Positions 22,767 through 31,651 are shown, counted from the stretch's first letter. The stretch: DNA of 33,063 bases from CAZADA01 sp964483775 (GCA_964483775.1 CAZADA010000018.1:1-33063); one strand, 5' to 3'. Notes: generated by a model from the letters alone, not told the origin. Numbers and translations: made by a program.

Positions 22767-24085
22767 GTGTTCTCCTTCCCCATCCCACGCCGTTCCGCCC
22801 ATGCGGCAAGGCGCGTCGCAAGTGCGGCTTCGCGGCCGCGGCTGGTCGGCTGGTAGAGAACTTGCCGCACCACTCCGCTGGGGAAGTAGTCCAGACCGGC
22901 AAAGCCCTCTTCGGTGGCATGGTCATAGACGTAGCCGTCGCCGCGGCCCAGCTCTTTCATCAAGTCTGTGGGTGCATTCACCGCATGGCTTGGCGGCGGC
23001 GCGGATCCGTTCTCGCGGGCCATGGCTTGGGCGGCCTTCCACGCGGCGTAAAGCGCGTTGGATTTGGGGGCGACGGCCAGCGCTAAGGTCGCTTCGGCCA
23101 GCGCGAGCTCGCCTTCGGGTGAGCCCAAAAATCGGTAACTCTCCCGAGCCGCTTGGGCTATCAGCAACGCCTCGGGATCGGCCAAGCCCACGTCTTCGGT
23201 CGCCATGCGCTCCAAGCGGCGCGCGATGAACAAGGGGTCCTCGCCGGCCTGCAGCATGCGGGCGAGCCAATACAACGCCGCGTCGGGATCTGAGCCGCGC
23301 ACGGCCTTGTGGAGAGCGGAGATCAAGTCGTAATGCCCATCCCCGGACTTGTCATGGACTGGAGCCCGCTTGTGCACCAAGGCCGCGAGATCCTCCGGTT
23401 CAAGCGGGTCATCGCCGGCGGCCACCGCTGAGAAGACCTGCTCAGCCAGATTGAGCGCGTAACGTCCATCGCCGTCGGCCATGGCGATCAAGGCCGATCG
23501 CGCGTTCGGCGACAGGGGTAGAATGCGCCCTTCCGCCGTTTCGGCGCGCGTTAAGAGTTGCTCCAGCGACTGAGCGTCGAGCCGGTGCAGCACCACCACT
23601 TGGCAGCGCGACAACAGAGCGGCGTTGAGTTCAAAGCTTGGGTTTTCAGTCGTCGCGCCCACCAGGGTGATGACGCCCTCTTCGACAACGGGCAGAAATC
23701 CGTCTTGTTGGGCGCGGTTGAACCGATGGATCTCGTCAACGAACAGCAGCGTGCCGCGGCCCATCGACCGGCGCGCCTGGGCTTTGTCGAAGGCGGCGCG
23801 CAGGTCCTTCACCCCCGAAAACACAGCCGACAAGGAGTCATATTCAAGGTCGACTGCGCTCGCCAACAAACGCGCGATCGTGGTCTTGCCGACACCAGGC
23901 GGGCCCCACAAAATCAATGACGATAGCCGGCCCATCGCCACCATGCGCTGCAGCGAACCGTCTTGGCCGAGCAGGTGGGACTGGCCCACCACATCGTCCA
24001 GCCGCTTAGGTCGCAGGCGGTCCGCCAGAGGTCTGGGGGCCGCTGCGTCTAACCCCGCCGCTTGAAACAAGTCTCCATCGGCCAT
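22763..24085 (-). CDS. rarA: replication-associated recombination protein A (MgsA/RarA), AAA+ ATPase
   Basis: A 440-residue clamp-loader-like ATPase acting at stalled replication forks. Walker A is GPPGVGKTT (61-69), Walker B is LLFVDEIH (113-120), sensor 1 is in VGATTENPSFELN, and the C-terminal tetramerisation domain contains SAFYKS-like HKAVRGSDPDAALYWLARML and later GVVRQVLYQPTSRGREA. The start MADGDLF at 24085 fits homologues. An alternative in-frame TTG at 24112 overlaps the protease stop (TTGA), so a coupled longer form cannot be excluded. Confidence 0.95.
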   Translation of the reverse strand: MADGDLFQAAGLDAAAPRPLADRLRPKRLDDVVGQSHLLGQDGSLQRMVAMGRLSSLILWGPPGVGKTTIARLLASAVDLEYDSLSAVFSGVKDLRAAFDKAQARRSMGRGTLLFVDEIHRFNRAQQDGFLPVVEEGVITLVGATTENPSFELNAALLSRCQVVVLHRLDAQSLEQLLTRAETAEGRILPLSPNARSALIAMADGDGRYALNLAEQVFSAVAAGDDPLEPEDLAALVHKRAPVHDKSGDGHYDLISALHKAVRGSDPDAALYWLARMLQAGEDPLFIARRLERMATEDVGLADPEALLIAQAARESYRFLGSPEGELALAEATLALAVAPKSNALYAAWKAAQAMARENGSAPPPSHAVNAPTDLMKELGRGDGYVYDHATEEGFAGLDYFPSGVVRQVLYQPTSRGREAALATRLAAWAERRGMGKENT

Positions 24086-24108
24086 GGCGGCAACCGACCG
24101 CGATCGGA

Positions 24109-25557
24109 TCAAAAGCGCAAGGAAATTCGTGTGCGTTGCCCACCCTGCTCCACGACCAGACGCCAGGAGCGCATGCCGGAACGATCGATGAGGAAGGCTT
24201 CAAGCTCGGCTGTCGACTCGATCGGCGTGTCTTCGATGGAGATCAGGATCTGGCCCGGTCGAAAGCCGTAGTACGAGGCGGCCGAGCCGCGCGAAACCCC
24301 AATCACCGCAACGCCGCGCAGCAAGGGATCAATCCCGAGCTCTTCGTTGAATGCGGGAGAAAGATTGGCAATCTCGGCGCCCTGAAGCGGGTGTTGGCCA
24401 TCGAGCAGGCGCACATCGCGCGCCGGCTCCTCAACGGGTGCGCGGGCGATGAGCGTGAGGCGATCGGGCCGCCCTGCCCGCCACACGTCAAGCTCAGCGC
24501 GCTCACCAATCTCCAAGGTGGCGAGCTGGAACTGCAATGCGCTGTCGGAATTGACGTCCACCCCATCCACTTGCAGCACCACATCGCCCGCAAGCAGGCC
24601 CGCCGCGTCGGCGGGGCCGCTGGGAAACACTTGTTCGATCAACACCCCGCGCGGACGGTCCAACTCCAGGTCGGCCAAGACCTCACGCGTGACCGCTGAG
24701 CCCTTGGCCCCCAACCAAGCGCGCACGATCCGGCCCTCGGTCAGCGCTGAATCGACAACCCGTCCCACCAACTCGGCGGGGATCGCAAAGCCAATGCCGT
24801 TCGAACCGCCTGAGCGTGAGAAGATGGCTGTGTTCACACCGACCAGGTCCCCGTTCATATTGACCAGCGCCCCGCCGGAATTGCCCGGATTGATCGCGGC
24901 ATCGGTTTGGATGAAGAACGAGACATCAGACGCTCCGCCGGCTGAGCGACCAAGCGCGGACACGATCCCGTTCGTCACCGATTGACCTGCGCCGAACGGA
25001 TTGCCGATGGCGAGCACCAAATCGCCCACCTCAAGGCCGCTGGTCTCCGCCAACTCCAGCGTTGGCAGGGGTTCGCCGCCGGTGTCGATCTGCAGCACCG
25101 CCAGGTCGGTGCGTTCATCTGAGACGAGCAACTCGGCCTCGAATTCTCGGCGATCGTTGAGCGCGACACGCAGATCGAGCGCGCCTTCGACCACATGGTT
25201 GTTGGTGACCACAACGCCGTCACTGCGCAGGATCACGCCCGAACCTAGCGATTGCTGCACACGCTCGCGGCGGCGGCTGAAAAAAGGATCATCATCGAAG
25301 AACCGAAAAAACGGGTCATCGCTAAACGGCGACAACGCGCGCGAGCGCACCACGCGGGTGGAATACACGTTCACCACGGCTGGAGCCGTCTCGCGCACCA
25401 CCGGCGCGAAGGACAGCTGCATCTCGGCGACATCATGGGGCGCACGCCAATCTTGGGCGTGCACCGGGGCGGCTAGGAGTCCGGTGACAATCGCGAACGC
25501 CATGGCGAGTCCACACAGAATCGCCCAGCGGAAGCGACGTTGCGCCGTGCCCTTCAT
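24109..25557 (-). CDS. Do/DegP-like periplasmic serine protease with two PDZ domains
   Basis: A 482-residue HtrA-family protease for envelope protein quality control. A signal peptide ends at APVHAQ (about residue 35). The trypsin-like domain carries the triad His121 (NNHVVEG), Asp151 (ERTDLAVLQ) and Ser227 (NPGNSGGALVN). PDZ1 spans about 275-365 (GVLIEQVFPSGPADAAGLLAGDVVLQVDG) and PDZ2 about 385-482. A segment of Phe/Asp-rich residues (78-93) forms the LA-loop region. The start has an excellent Shine-Dalgarno, AAGGAGAGG. It heads the transcript through rarA to the NTF2-like gene. Confidence 0.94.
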   Translation of the reverse strand: MKGTAQRRFRWAILCGLAMAFAIVTGLLAAPVHAQDWRAPHDVAEMQLSFAPVVRETAPAVVNVYSTRVVRSRALSPFSDDPFFRFFDDDPFFSRRRERVQQSLGSGVILRSDGVVVTNNHVVEGALDLRVALNDRREFEAELLVSDERTDLAVLQIDTGGEPLPTLELAETSGLEVGDLVLAIGNPFGAGQSVTNGIVSALGRSAGGASDVSFFIQTDAAINPGNSGGALVNMNGDLVGVNTAIFSRSGGSNGIGFAIPAELVGRVVDSALTEGRIVRAWLGAKGSAVTREVLADLELDRPRGVLIEQVFPSGPADAAGLLAGDVVLQVDGVDVNSDSALQFQLATLEIGERAELDVWRAGRPDRLTLIARAPVEEPARDVRLLDGQHPLQGAEIANLSPAFNEELGIDPLLRGVAVIGVSRGSAASYYGFRPGQILISIEDTPIESTAELEAFLIDRSGMRSWRLVVEQGGQRTRISLRF

Positions 25558-25650
25558 GGCTCACCTCTCCTTGGTCGTGTCTACGATGCCGTCTGTGTAA
25601 AGGTGGGCTCAATGACGGCCAAGATGAAGGGGGTGCGCGCTCGCGATCGC

Positions 25651-27126
25651 CTATCGCCCCTCGACATTGGCCGCGTCAGCCCGGCTGCGCAGCATCCACA
25701 TGATTCCCCAGGCGCCAAACGCGGCGGCGACGAGCGCGGCCAGGACCGGATACCCGATGTCGGCTGCGTTGGGCGAACCGGCGATCTTGGGAATGGACAC
25801 GGCCAAGAAGATGCTGATGAACAGCCCGATCAGCGCGCGCATGATGTCCGACACGACGTCGAACACAGCAACGCCAAAGCCGCGGATCTGCGCAACGGCC
25901 GAGATGGCGAGTTCGCGCCCCGCCAACAGGCCCAGGAACACCCAGGTCGTGCTCATGGGGATGTCGCTGATTTCCTTAAAGATCAGCAGGATCGTGCCAT
26001 AGATGAAGTCGACCAGGGTGGCCGCGCGGATATCTGTGGTGTTCGTTTTGGTCAAGACGATCTTCTGGATCTCACCACCGCGCGTGTAAAAGATATAGGC
26101 GTGCAACAACACCATCACTGCTGTGCCGACAATCACCAAGGTCGGATCAAAAGTGACCGTGGTGGCGTCCCCAATGGTTTCGGTGGTGCGCGGCAAAAAC
26201 ACGAAGATGTTGGCCAGATCTTGGGCGAGCCATTGCCACCATAAATATGACGTGGCCATCCACTGTAAGACGAACCAAACCGGACTGTGCCCTCGGTCTT
26301 TGGTGTTCGACACCCATCGTTCGAAGAAACGGGACACGGCAATGTATACAACAGCGCCAGCGCCAAACGCCACCAGATAGCCAAGCCCCGACTTGATCAA
26401 CATGGACTGGAACACGCCGGAGCTGGCGGCCGTGGTCAGGGTGAAAATGGTCAGCACCAAAAACGTGGTCGACACCGGCACGCCAAGGCGGGTGAGCACC
26501 AACAGCACAATCGGCGGCAGCACGTGATACCATTCCACGCCGCCAGGCGGGTCAATGGCGGCAAGCCATTGTGGGCGCGCTTTGGTGTCCGTCGCGGCGT
26601 CGTCTTCGGCGGCGCTGTCCTGGGCGGGGTCTTGGGACGGGTCTTGCGTTGGCGCCGCCGTGGGAGCGGTGCTTGGATCAACGGCGTCACCGTCGCCCGG
26701 CGCTTCATCCTCGCGCATTTCGGGATACGGAATCTGGTTCAGGCGGCCATAAGCGACGTCGCCCTGATGGCCGATGCTGACATCAAAGGCGACAATGTGT
26801 GGGGCAAAATAGGTTTGGCTCTCGGTTCTCGGTTCCCCAGTTTGCCCATCGACCTGGGGTTGGCCGGTGTCCTCATCAATGATTTCGACCGTGCGCTCTT
26901 TCATCAGCTGGACGGGCCAGGTGATCTGCACGCCCTGATATCCCATCGCCATCACGGCAATGATGATCGTGCTGGCGAAAAGCCACAGCACCCACCAGGA
27001 CCGGCGGGCGTTTGACGCCAGGAAGGTGCCGAGCGTTTGGATCGTATCGTTGGCCACAATGGCGTAGGCAGCCAAAAGAAAGCCGATGATCGCAATGATC
27101 TCGACGGGCTGTCCGATGGTGATCAT
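25651..27126 (-). CDS. polytopic membrane protein, probably a divergent PiT/PHO4-type permease
   Basis: A 491-residue protein with about nine to eleven hydrophobic helices. Two motif pairs recall the inverted repeats of PiT phosphate permeases: AIVANDTIQTLGTF (22-35) with GVPVSTTFLVL (215-225), and LAQDLANIFVF (300-310) with DIPMSTTWVFLG (388-399). In PiT proteins these are GANDVANA and PxSTTH; here both are altered (the His is Phe or Trp, and the second Asn is Gln). A long polar acidic insert (about 75-190, with repeated QDPSQDPAQD) separates helices 2 and 3. Substrate is unproven. The ATG follows AGGGGGA. It lies between rplQ and the Do-like protease. Confidence 0.75.
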   Translation of the reverse strand: MITIGQPVEIIAIIGFLLAAYAIVANDTIQTLGTFLASNARRSWWVLWLFASTIIIAVMAMGYQGVQITWPVQLMKERTVEIIDEDTGQPQVDGQTGEPRTESQTYFAPHIVAFDVSIGHQGDVAYGRLNQIPYPEMREDEAPGDGDAVDPSTAPTAAPTQDPSQDPAQDSAAEDDAATDTKARPQWLAAIDPPGGVEWYHVLPPIVLLVLTRLGVPVSTTFLVLTIFTLTTAASSGVFQSMLIKSGLGYLVAFGAGAVVYIAVSRFFERWVSNTKDRGHSPVWFVLQWMATSYLWWQWLAQDLANIFVFLPRTTETIGDATTVTFDPTLVIVGTAVMVLLHAYIFYTRGGEIQKIVLTKTNTTDIRAATLVDFIYGTILLIFKEISDIPMSTTWVFLGLLAGRELAISAVAQIRGFGVAVFDVVSDIMRALIGLFISIFLAVSIPKIAGSPNAADIGYPVLAALVAAAFGAWGIMWMLRSRADAANVEGR

Positions 27127-27218
27127 GGCGTCCCCCTAGCCGATGGTTCGGCCGGGGTGTCCCACAGATCCTTGGCGATGACAACGCCTCGCGACGGGCT
27201 GATCGCCTGTTGGCGGGC

Positions 27219-27668
27219 TTAGGACATGTAGGCTTCGGCTGGATCCTCGTCCATGGCCTCGACGCGCTCGCGGTCGGCCTTGCCTTTGGCCTCTTCGTCG
27301 CGGTCGACGAACTCGATGATGGCCATGGGGGCGGAGTCGCCATAGCGGAAACCGGCCTTGAGAACGCGAATATAGCCGCCATTGCGAGGGCTTTCGCCTT
27401 CATTGGCGTAGCGCGGCCCGATGATGTCGAACAGCTTGCCGACCATCTCCACATTGCGAATGCGTGAGATCGCCAGCCGGCGCGAGGCGAGATCACCCTT
27501 CTTGGCCAAGGTGACCAAGCGCTCCACAAACGGACGCAATTCCTTCGCCTTGGGCAAGGTTGTGGTGATCTGCTCATGCTCGATGAGTGAAGACGCCATA
27601 TTGGCCAGCATCGCCTTGCGATGTTGCCATGTACGATTGAGTTTGCGCCGCCCGACCCCGTGCCGCAT
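27219..27668 (-). CDS. rplQ: 50S ribosomal protein L17
   Basis: A 149-residue large-subunit protein with the conserved N-terminus MRHGVGRRKLNRTWQHRKAM and the block IRNVEMVGKLFDIIGPRYANE. Residues after about 120 form a charged extension (EEAKGKADRERVEAMDEDPAEAYMS), which is common in Alphaproteobacteria. The Shine-Dalgarno AAAGGAG precedes the ATG. It is the last ribosomal gene of the operon, 91 bp after rpoA. Confidence 0.98.
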   Translation of the reverse strand: MRHGVGRRKLNRTWQHRKAMLANMASSLIEHEQITTTLPKAKELRPFVERLVTLAKKGDLASRRLAISRIRNVEMVGKLFDIIGPRYANEGESPRNGGYIRVLKAGFRYGDSAPMAIIEFVDRDEEAKGKADRERVEAMDEDPAEAYMS

Positions 27669-27685
27669 GTCCGTCTCCTTTGATG

Positions 27686-27717
27686 CAGCGGAGGGAGGGC
27701 CATCACCTCCGCCGCTG
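27686..27717 (-). other. stem-loop in the rpoA-rplQ spacer
   Basis: CAGCGGAGG (27686-27694) pairs with CCTCCG-C-CGCTG (27706-27717), leaving one bulged C and an 11-nt loop. In the transcript the stem ends only about 10 nt before the rplQ Shine-Dalgarno, with no T-run. It could be a processing or stability element rather than a terminator. Confidence 0.45.
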
Positions 27718-27759
27718 TGCGCCCCGACACTGCGGAGCTTTGTGCATGGTTATGCGCTG

Positions 27760-28776
27760 CTAGATTTGGTCTTCGTAGCGGCGCGCTAGGTCCTCAATGT
27801 TGTCCGGCGGCCAGTTGGGCGCTTCCATACCAAGATGGAGACCCATTTGCGCCAGCACTTCCTTGATCTCATTCAAGGACTTACGCCCGAAGTTTGGTGT
27901 CCGCAGCATTTCGGCTTCAGACTTTTGAATAAGGTCGCCGATGTAGACAATGTTATCGTTTTTCAGGCAGTTCGCCGAACGAACCGATAGTTCCAACTCA
28001 TCAACCTTCTTCAGCAGGGCTGGGTTGAAATCAAGCTCGGGACGCGCATCGGCGGCGCTTTCTTCCTTGGGCTCTTCGAAGTTGATGAAGATCTGAAACT
28101 GATCTTGTAAAATCCGCGCAGCGTAGGCCAGCGAGTCTTCCGGCGACACTGAGCCGTCGGTCTCGATTTCCATGATCAGTTTGTCGTAGTCCAGCACCTG
28201 GCCTTCTCGCGTGTTTTCAACGCGGTACGCAACGCGGCGTACGGGGCTGTAAAGTGCGTCTACGCCAATCAAACCGATGGGCGCATCATCGGGGCGCGCG
28301 CGATCGGCCGGCACATAGCCCTTGCCGACGTTGATGGTCAGCTCCATGCGGATCTCAGCGCCATCGTCCAGCGTGCAAATGACGTGGTCGGGATCAAGGA
28401 TGTAGACGTCGGCGGTCTGCTCAATCATCCCAGCAGTGGCGACGCACGGCCCCTTGGCGCGCAGCAGCAAGCGCTTGGCGCCCTCGGCGTGTGACCGCAG
28501 GGCGAGCTTCTTGAGGTTGAGCACGATGTTGGTGACGTCTTCGCGCACGCCGTCGACGGCGGAGAACTCATGCACAATACCGTCGATCTGCACAGCGGTG
28601 ACGGCCGAGCCCTGGAGCGAAGACAGAAGGACGCGCCGCAAGGCATTGCCCAGCGTCATGCCAAAACCGCGCTCGAGCGGTTCTGCGATGATCACCGCCT
28701 CGCGCCGTGGATCCATGCCCGCCTCGACCACGGGCTTCATGGGACGGATCAGTTGCTGCCAGTTTTTTTCAATCAC
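27760..28776 (-). CDS. rpoA: DNA-directed RNA polymerase alpha subunit
   Basis: A 338-residue subunit that nucleates polymerase assembly. The N-terminal dimerisation domain (about 1-235) includes EPLERGFGMTLGNALRRVLLSSLQGSAV. The C-terminal domain (about 260-330) includes NCLKNDNIVYIGDLIQKSE and PNFGRKSLNEIKEVL, which contact UP elements and activators. The start is a GTG at 28776, with AAGGA about 10 nt upstream and the usual N-terminal WQQLIRP following. It follows rpsK after 54 bp. Confidence 0.98.
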   Translation of the reverse strand: MIEKNWQQLIRPMKPVVEAGMDPRREAVIIAEPLERGFGMTLGNALRRVLLSSLQGSAVTAVQIDGIVHEFSAVDGVREDVTNIVLNLKKLALRSHAEGAKRLLLRAKGPCVATAGMIEQTADVYILDPDHVICTLDDGAEIRMELTINVGKGYVPADRARPDDAPIGLIGVDALYSPVRRVAYRVENTREGQVLDYDKLIMEIETDGSVSPEDSLAYAARILQDQFQIFINFEEPKEESAADARPELDFNPALLKKVDELELSVRSANCLKNDNIVYIGDLIQKSEAEMLRTPNFGRKSLNEIKEVLAQMGLHLGMEAPNWPPDNIEDLARRYEDQI

Positions 28777-28830
28777 AGATGGCGTTCCTTCAGTGTATGC
28801 GGCGCGGCCGAGCGTCTGCGCCGCCCAGCG

Positions 28831-29220
28831 CTACACGCGTCGCCGCTTTGGCGGCCGACAACCATTATGCGGAATCGGCGTCACGTCGCGAATGGTGGTG
28901 ATGGTGAAGCCCACCGATTGTAACGCTCGCAGCGCCGACTCCCGGCCCGAGCCCGGGCCCGACACATTTACTTCCAGTGTTTTCATGCCGTGTTCAAGCG
29001 CCTTGCGCCCCGCATCCTCAGCGGCGACCTGCGCGGCGTACGGCGTGGACTTGCGCGAACCTTTAAATCCCATACCGCCTGCGGACGACCATGAGATGGT
29101 GTTCCCCTGTGCGTCGGTGATGGTGATCATCGTATTGTTGAAACTCGCGTTCACGTGCGCGACGCCGGACGTGATGTTTTTGCGTTCGCGCCGTTTGACG
29201 CGCGAGGGTTCCTTTGCCAT
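28831..29220 (-). CDS. rpsK: 30S ribosomal protein S11
   Basis: A 129-residue platform protein of the small subunit with the family core GVAHVNASFNNTMITITD, SSAGGMGFKGSRKSTPYAAQ and the C-terminal DVTPIPHNGCRPPKRRRV. Length is normal. The ATG follows AAGGA. The gap to rpsM is 12 bp, so the two are co-transcribed and probably coupled. Confidence 0.98.
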   Translation of the reverse strand: MAKEPSRVKRRERKNITSGVAHVNASFNNTMITITDAQGNTISWSSAGGMGFKGSRKSTPYAAQVAAEDAGRKALEHGMKTLEVNVSGPGSGRESALRALQSVGFTITTIRDVTPIPHNGCRPPKRRRV

Positions 29221-29232
29221 GGCCCCTGGTCC

Positions 29233-29628
29233 TTATTTTTTCTTGCCGGCGATAGGCTTGGCCGGACCTTTGCGGGTGCGCGCGTTGGTATGGGTGCGCT
29301 GACCGCGCACGGGCAGACCGCGGCGATGCCGCAAACCGCGGTAATTGCCAAGGTCCATCAGACGCTTGATGTTCATCGCCACTTCGCGGCGCAGATCACC
29401 CTCAACTGCGGGGCTCACATCGCCTTCGACTTCGTAGTCGCCGCGCTCAATGGTTTCGCGAATCTGGATCACTTCGGCGTCGGACAGCTGGTTTACGCGC
29501 CGATCGGGCGTGATGCCCAACCGCTCACAAATGGCTTTCGCCTTGGCCGGACCCACGCCATGGATATAGCGCAGCGCGATCTCGACGCGCTTATTGGTCG
29601 GAATGTTGACACCGGCGATGCGCGCCAC
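29233..29628 (-). CDS. rpsM: 30S ribosomal protein S13, with a short internal insertion
   Basis: A 131-residue head protein of the small subunit. Normal blocks are ARIAGVNIPTNKRVEIALRYIHGVG, MNIKRLMDLGNYRGLRHRRGLPVRGQRT and the basic tail. Residues 67-79 read VEGDVSPAVEGDL, where most homologues I recall have a single VEGDL before RRE. This gives about eight extra residues that look like a local duplication. The start is a GTG at 29628, preceded by AAAGGAG. Confidence 0.97.
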   Translation of the reverse strand: MARIAGVNIPTNKRVEIALRYIHGVGPAKAKAICERLGITPDRRVNQLSDAEVIQIRETIERGDYEVEGDVSPAVEGDLRREVAMNIKRLMDLGNYRGLRHRRGLPVRGQRTHTNARTRKGPAKPIAGKKK

Positions 29629-29663
29629 GTGGCTCTCCTTTACATACCGTCAAACGAAAACCA

Positions 29664-29688
29664 GCCTGCGCTCGGGTTTCGCGCAGGC
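29664..29688 (-). terminator. terminator-like hairpin between adk and rpsM
   Basis: A perfect 8-bp stem GCCTGCGC/GCGCAGGC with a 9-nt loop, followed on the minus strand by TGGTTTTCGTTTG. The broken T-run would allow partial termination, so it may lower expression of rpsM and the genes beyond, or act as a processing site in the operon. Confidence 0.4.
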
Positions 29689-29723
29689 CAGAGCCCGCCT
29701 TGATACCTCTCCCTGCGCCAGCG

Positions 29724-30296
29724 TCAAGCCGGCACTGCGTCTAACGTTGCGCAAATCGCCTCAAAGACGCGGTCAGCGGCCGCCATGCCATCGATTTCGC
29801 GAACTTTGCCCTGAGCTTGATAGTAGGGAATCAGGGGGAGTGTGTGTTCCTTGTAACTGTGCATGCGCCGCTCGAACACCTCCAGCGTGTCGTCCGAACG
29901 GCCTTCGTCCACAAAACGTTTGCGGACACGCGCGGTCAGTTCGTCCTCATCGACAATCAAATGCAGCACGACGTCGATTTTCGAACCGCGACGCGCGAGC
30001 GCCTCGTCGAGGGCCTCGGCCTGTCCTTGGGAACGAGGAAATCCATCGAAGATCGCGCCGCCGGCCGCCTCGGCGTTTGGCAACCGTTCCTCGATCAAGG
30101 CGATGACAATGTCGTCAGACACCAGCTCACCGCGATCCATGATGTCGGCGACACGATCGCCAAGCGCTGTCCCCGCCTCGCGGGCGGCGCGCAGCATGTC
30201 GCCCGTCGACAATTGCACCATCCGGCGTGAGGTGGTCAGTCGTTTGGCCTGCGTCCCCTTGCCTGCGGCAGGCGGGCCAAAAAGAATTACATTCAT
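29724..30296 (-). CDS. adk: adenylate kinase
   Basis: A 190-residue cytosolic kinase that interconverts ATP, ADP and AMP. The P-loop is GPPAAGKGT (7-15), the AMP-binding region holds STGDMLR (30-36) and DGFPRSQGQAEALD, and the LID is the short form without a zinc site (KRFVDEGRSDDT). The ATG overlaps the secY stop by 4 nt (ATGA), the classical secY-adk coupling. Confidence 0.97.
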   Translation of the reverse strand: MNVILFGPPAAGKGTQAKRLTTSRRMVQLSTGDMLRAAREAGTALGDRVADIMDRGELVSDDIVIALIEERLPNAEAAGGAIFDGFPRSQGQAEALDEALARRGSKIDVVLHLIVDEDELTARVRKRFVDEGRSDDTLEVFERRMHSYKEHTLPLIPYYQAQGKVREIDGMAAADRVFEAICATLDAVPA

Positions 30297-31651
30297 CGCC
30301 GTTGTCTTCCGCGCAGTTTGGTCTTTTTGATCAGCCCCTCGTACTGATGCGCAAGCAAGTGTGACTGAACCTGGCTCACCGTGTCCATGGTTACGGTGAC
30401 CACAATCAACAGCGACGTTCCGCCGATGTAAAAGTTCAAATCCATCTGACCAACCAGAAACTCCGGTAGCACACAGACAAAGGTCAGGTAGGCTGCGCCG
30501 ATCACGGTCAATCGGGTGAGAACATAATCGATATATTCGGCCGTCTTTTTGCCAGGACGGATCCCCGGCAGGAAGCCGCCATACTTGCGCAAATTATCCG
30601 CAGTGTCGGTCGGATTAAAGACGATGGAGGTGTAGAAAAAACAGAAGAAAACAATCATCGTGGCGTAAAACAGCAGGAATAAGGGCTGGCCTTGCCCAAG
30701 CAGCGTGGTGATCTGCTGCATCAGTCCACTTTGATTGGCGCCTCCGGCAAAGCCTGCAATTGTTGCTGGCAAAAACAACAGCGACGACGCGAAAATCGGT
30801 GGGATCACGCCAGCGGTGTTGAGTTTCAGCGGCAAGAAGGACTGCTGGCCGCCCACCATGCGATTGCCGACCTGGCGCTTGGGGTACTGGACCAACAGGC
30901 GGCGCTGTGAGCGTTCCATGAAGACGACGAACACGATGATGGCGATTGCCGCCGCCAACAGTACAATCGGGAACAAGAAGTTGTTGTTCACCTCGGCGAC
31001 ACTGATCGCCTGGGCCGCCGTTTGTGGGAACACCGCAACAATACCGGCGAAAATAATGAGCGAGATCCCGTTGCCCACGCCCCGCGCGGTGACTTGTTCG
31101 CCCAACCACATCAAAAACAGCGTGCCGCCCACCAAGGATATGATTGACGAAATGATAAACGGCGCACCCTGCCATTGCTCAACGACAAGAGAATCGCCGT
31201 TCCACTCGCCACTGTTGATGCCAAAGGCTATGACGCCGCCTTGCCCGGCCGCGAACAAAACTGTGAGATAGCGCGTGTATTGGTTGATTTGCTTTCGCCC
31301 CGTTTCACCTTCTTTTTTGAGGCGTTCAAGGCTGGGCACAGTGGCGGCGAGCAGCTGCATGATGATGGACGCTGTGATGTATGGCATCACATTGAGCGCG
31401 AAAATCGCCATGCGCTCGACGGCGCCGCCAGAAAACGTGTTGAACAGACCAAGCAGGCCGCCCGACTCGCTCGCACCGCGGAACGCGTCGGCGTAAACAG
31501 CCTGGTCGATCCCCGGCAGCGGGACGTAGGTGCCCAAGCGATAGACCACCAACGCTCCGAGGGTGAAGTAGATCCGCTTGTGCAGATCGGTCGCTTTGCC
31601 GAGTGTGGATAGGTCGAAGTTCTTTGCGAGCTGTTCTGCGGCCGAGGCCAT
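30293..31651 (-). CDS. secY: preprotein translocase subunit SecY
   Basis: A 452-residue channel protein with ten transmembrane helices that conducts unfolded proteins across or into the inner membrane. Signatures seen are RIYFTLGALVVYRLGTYVPLPGID, the MPYITASIIMQLL helix, and PGIRPGKKTAEYIDYVLTRLT of the late cytosolic loop. A Shine-Dalgarno GGGAG lies before the ATG at 31651, and the gap to rplO is 57 bp. Length is normal for Alphaproteobacteria. Confidence 0.98.
   Translation of the reverse strand: MASAAEQLAKNFDLSTLGKATDLHKRIYFTLGALVVYRLGTYVPLPGIDQAVYADAFRGASESGGLLGLFNTFSGGAVERMAIFALNVMPYITASIIMQLLAATVPSLERLKKEGETGRKQINQYTRYLTVLFAAGQGGVIAFGINSGEWNGDSLVVEQWQGAPFIISSIISLVGGTLFLMWLGEQVTARGVGNGISLIIFAGIVAVFPQTAAQAISVAEVNNNFLFPIVLLAAAIAIIVFVVFMERSQRRLLVQYPKRQVGNRMVGGQQSFLPLKLNTAGVIPPIFASSLLFLPATIAGFAGGANQSGLMQQITTLLGQGQPLFLLFYATMIVFFCFFYTSIVFNPTDTADNLRKYGGFLPGIRPGKKTAEYIDYVLTRLTVIGAAYLTFVCVLPEFLVGQMDLNFYIGGTSLLIVVTVTMDTVSQVQSHLLAHQYEGLIKKTKLRGRQRR

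Noticed and set aside
27201..27220. CGCC-TGTT-GGCG as terminator of rplQ
   Set aside because: The stem is only 4 bp, overlaps the stop codon region and lacks a T-run.
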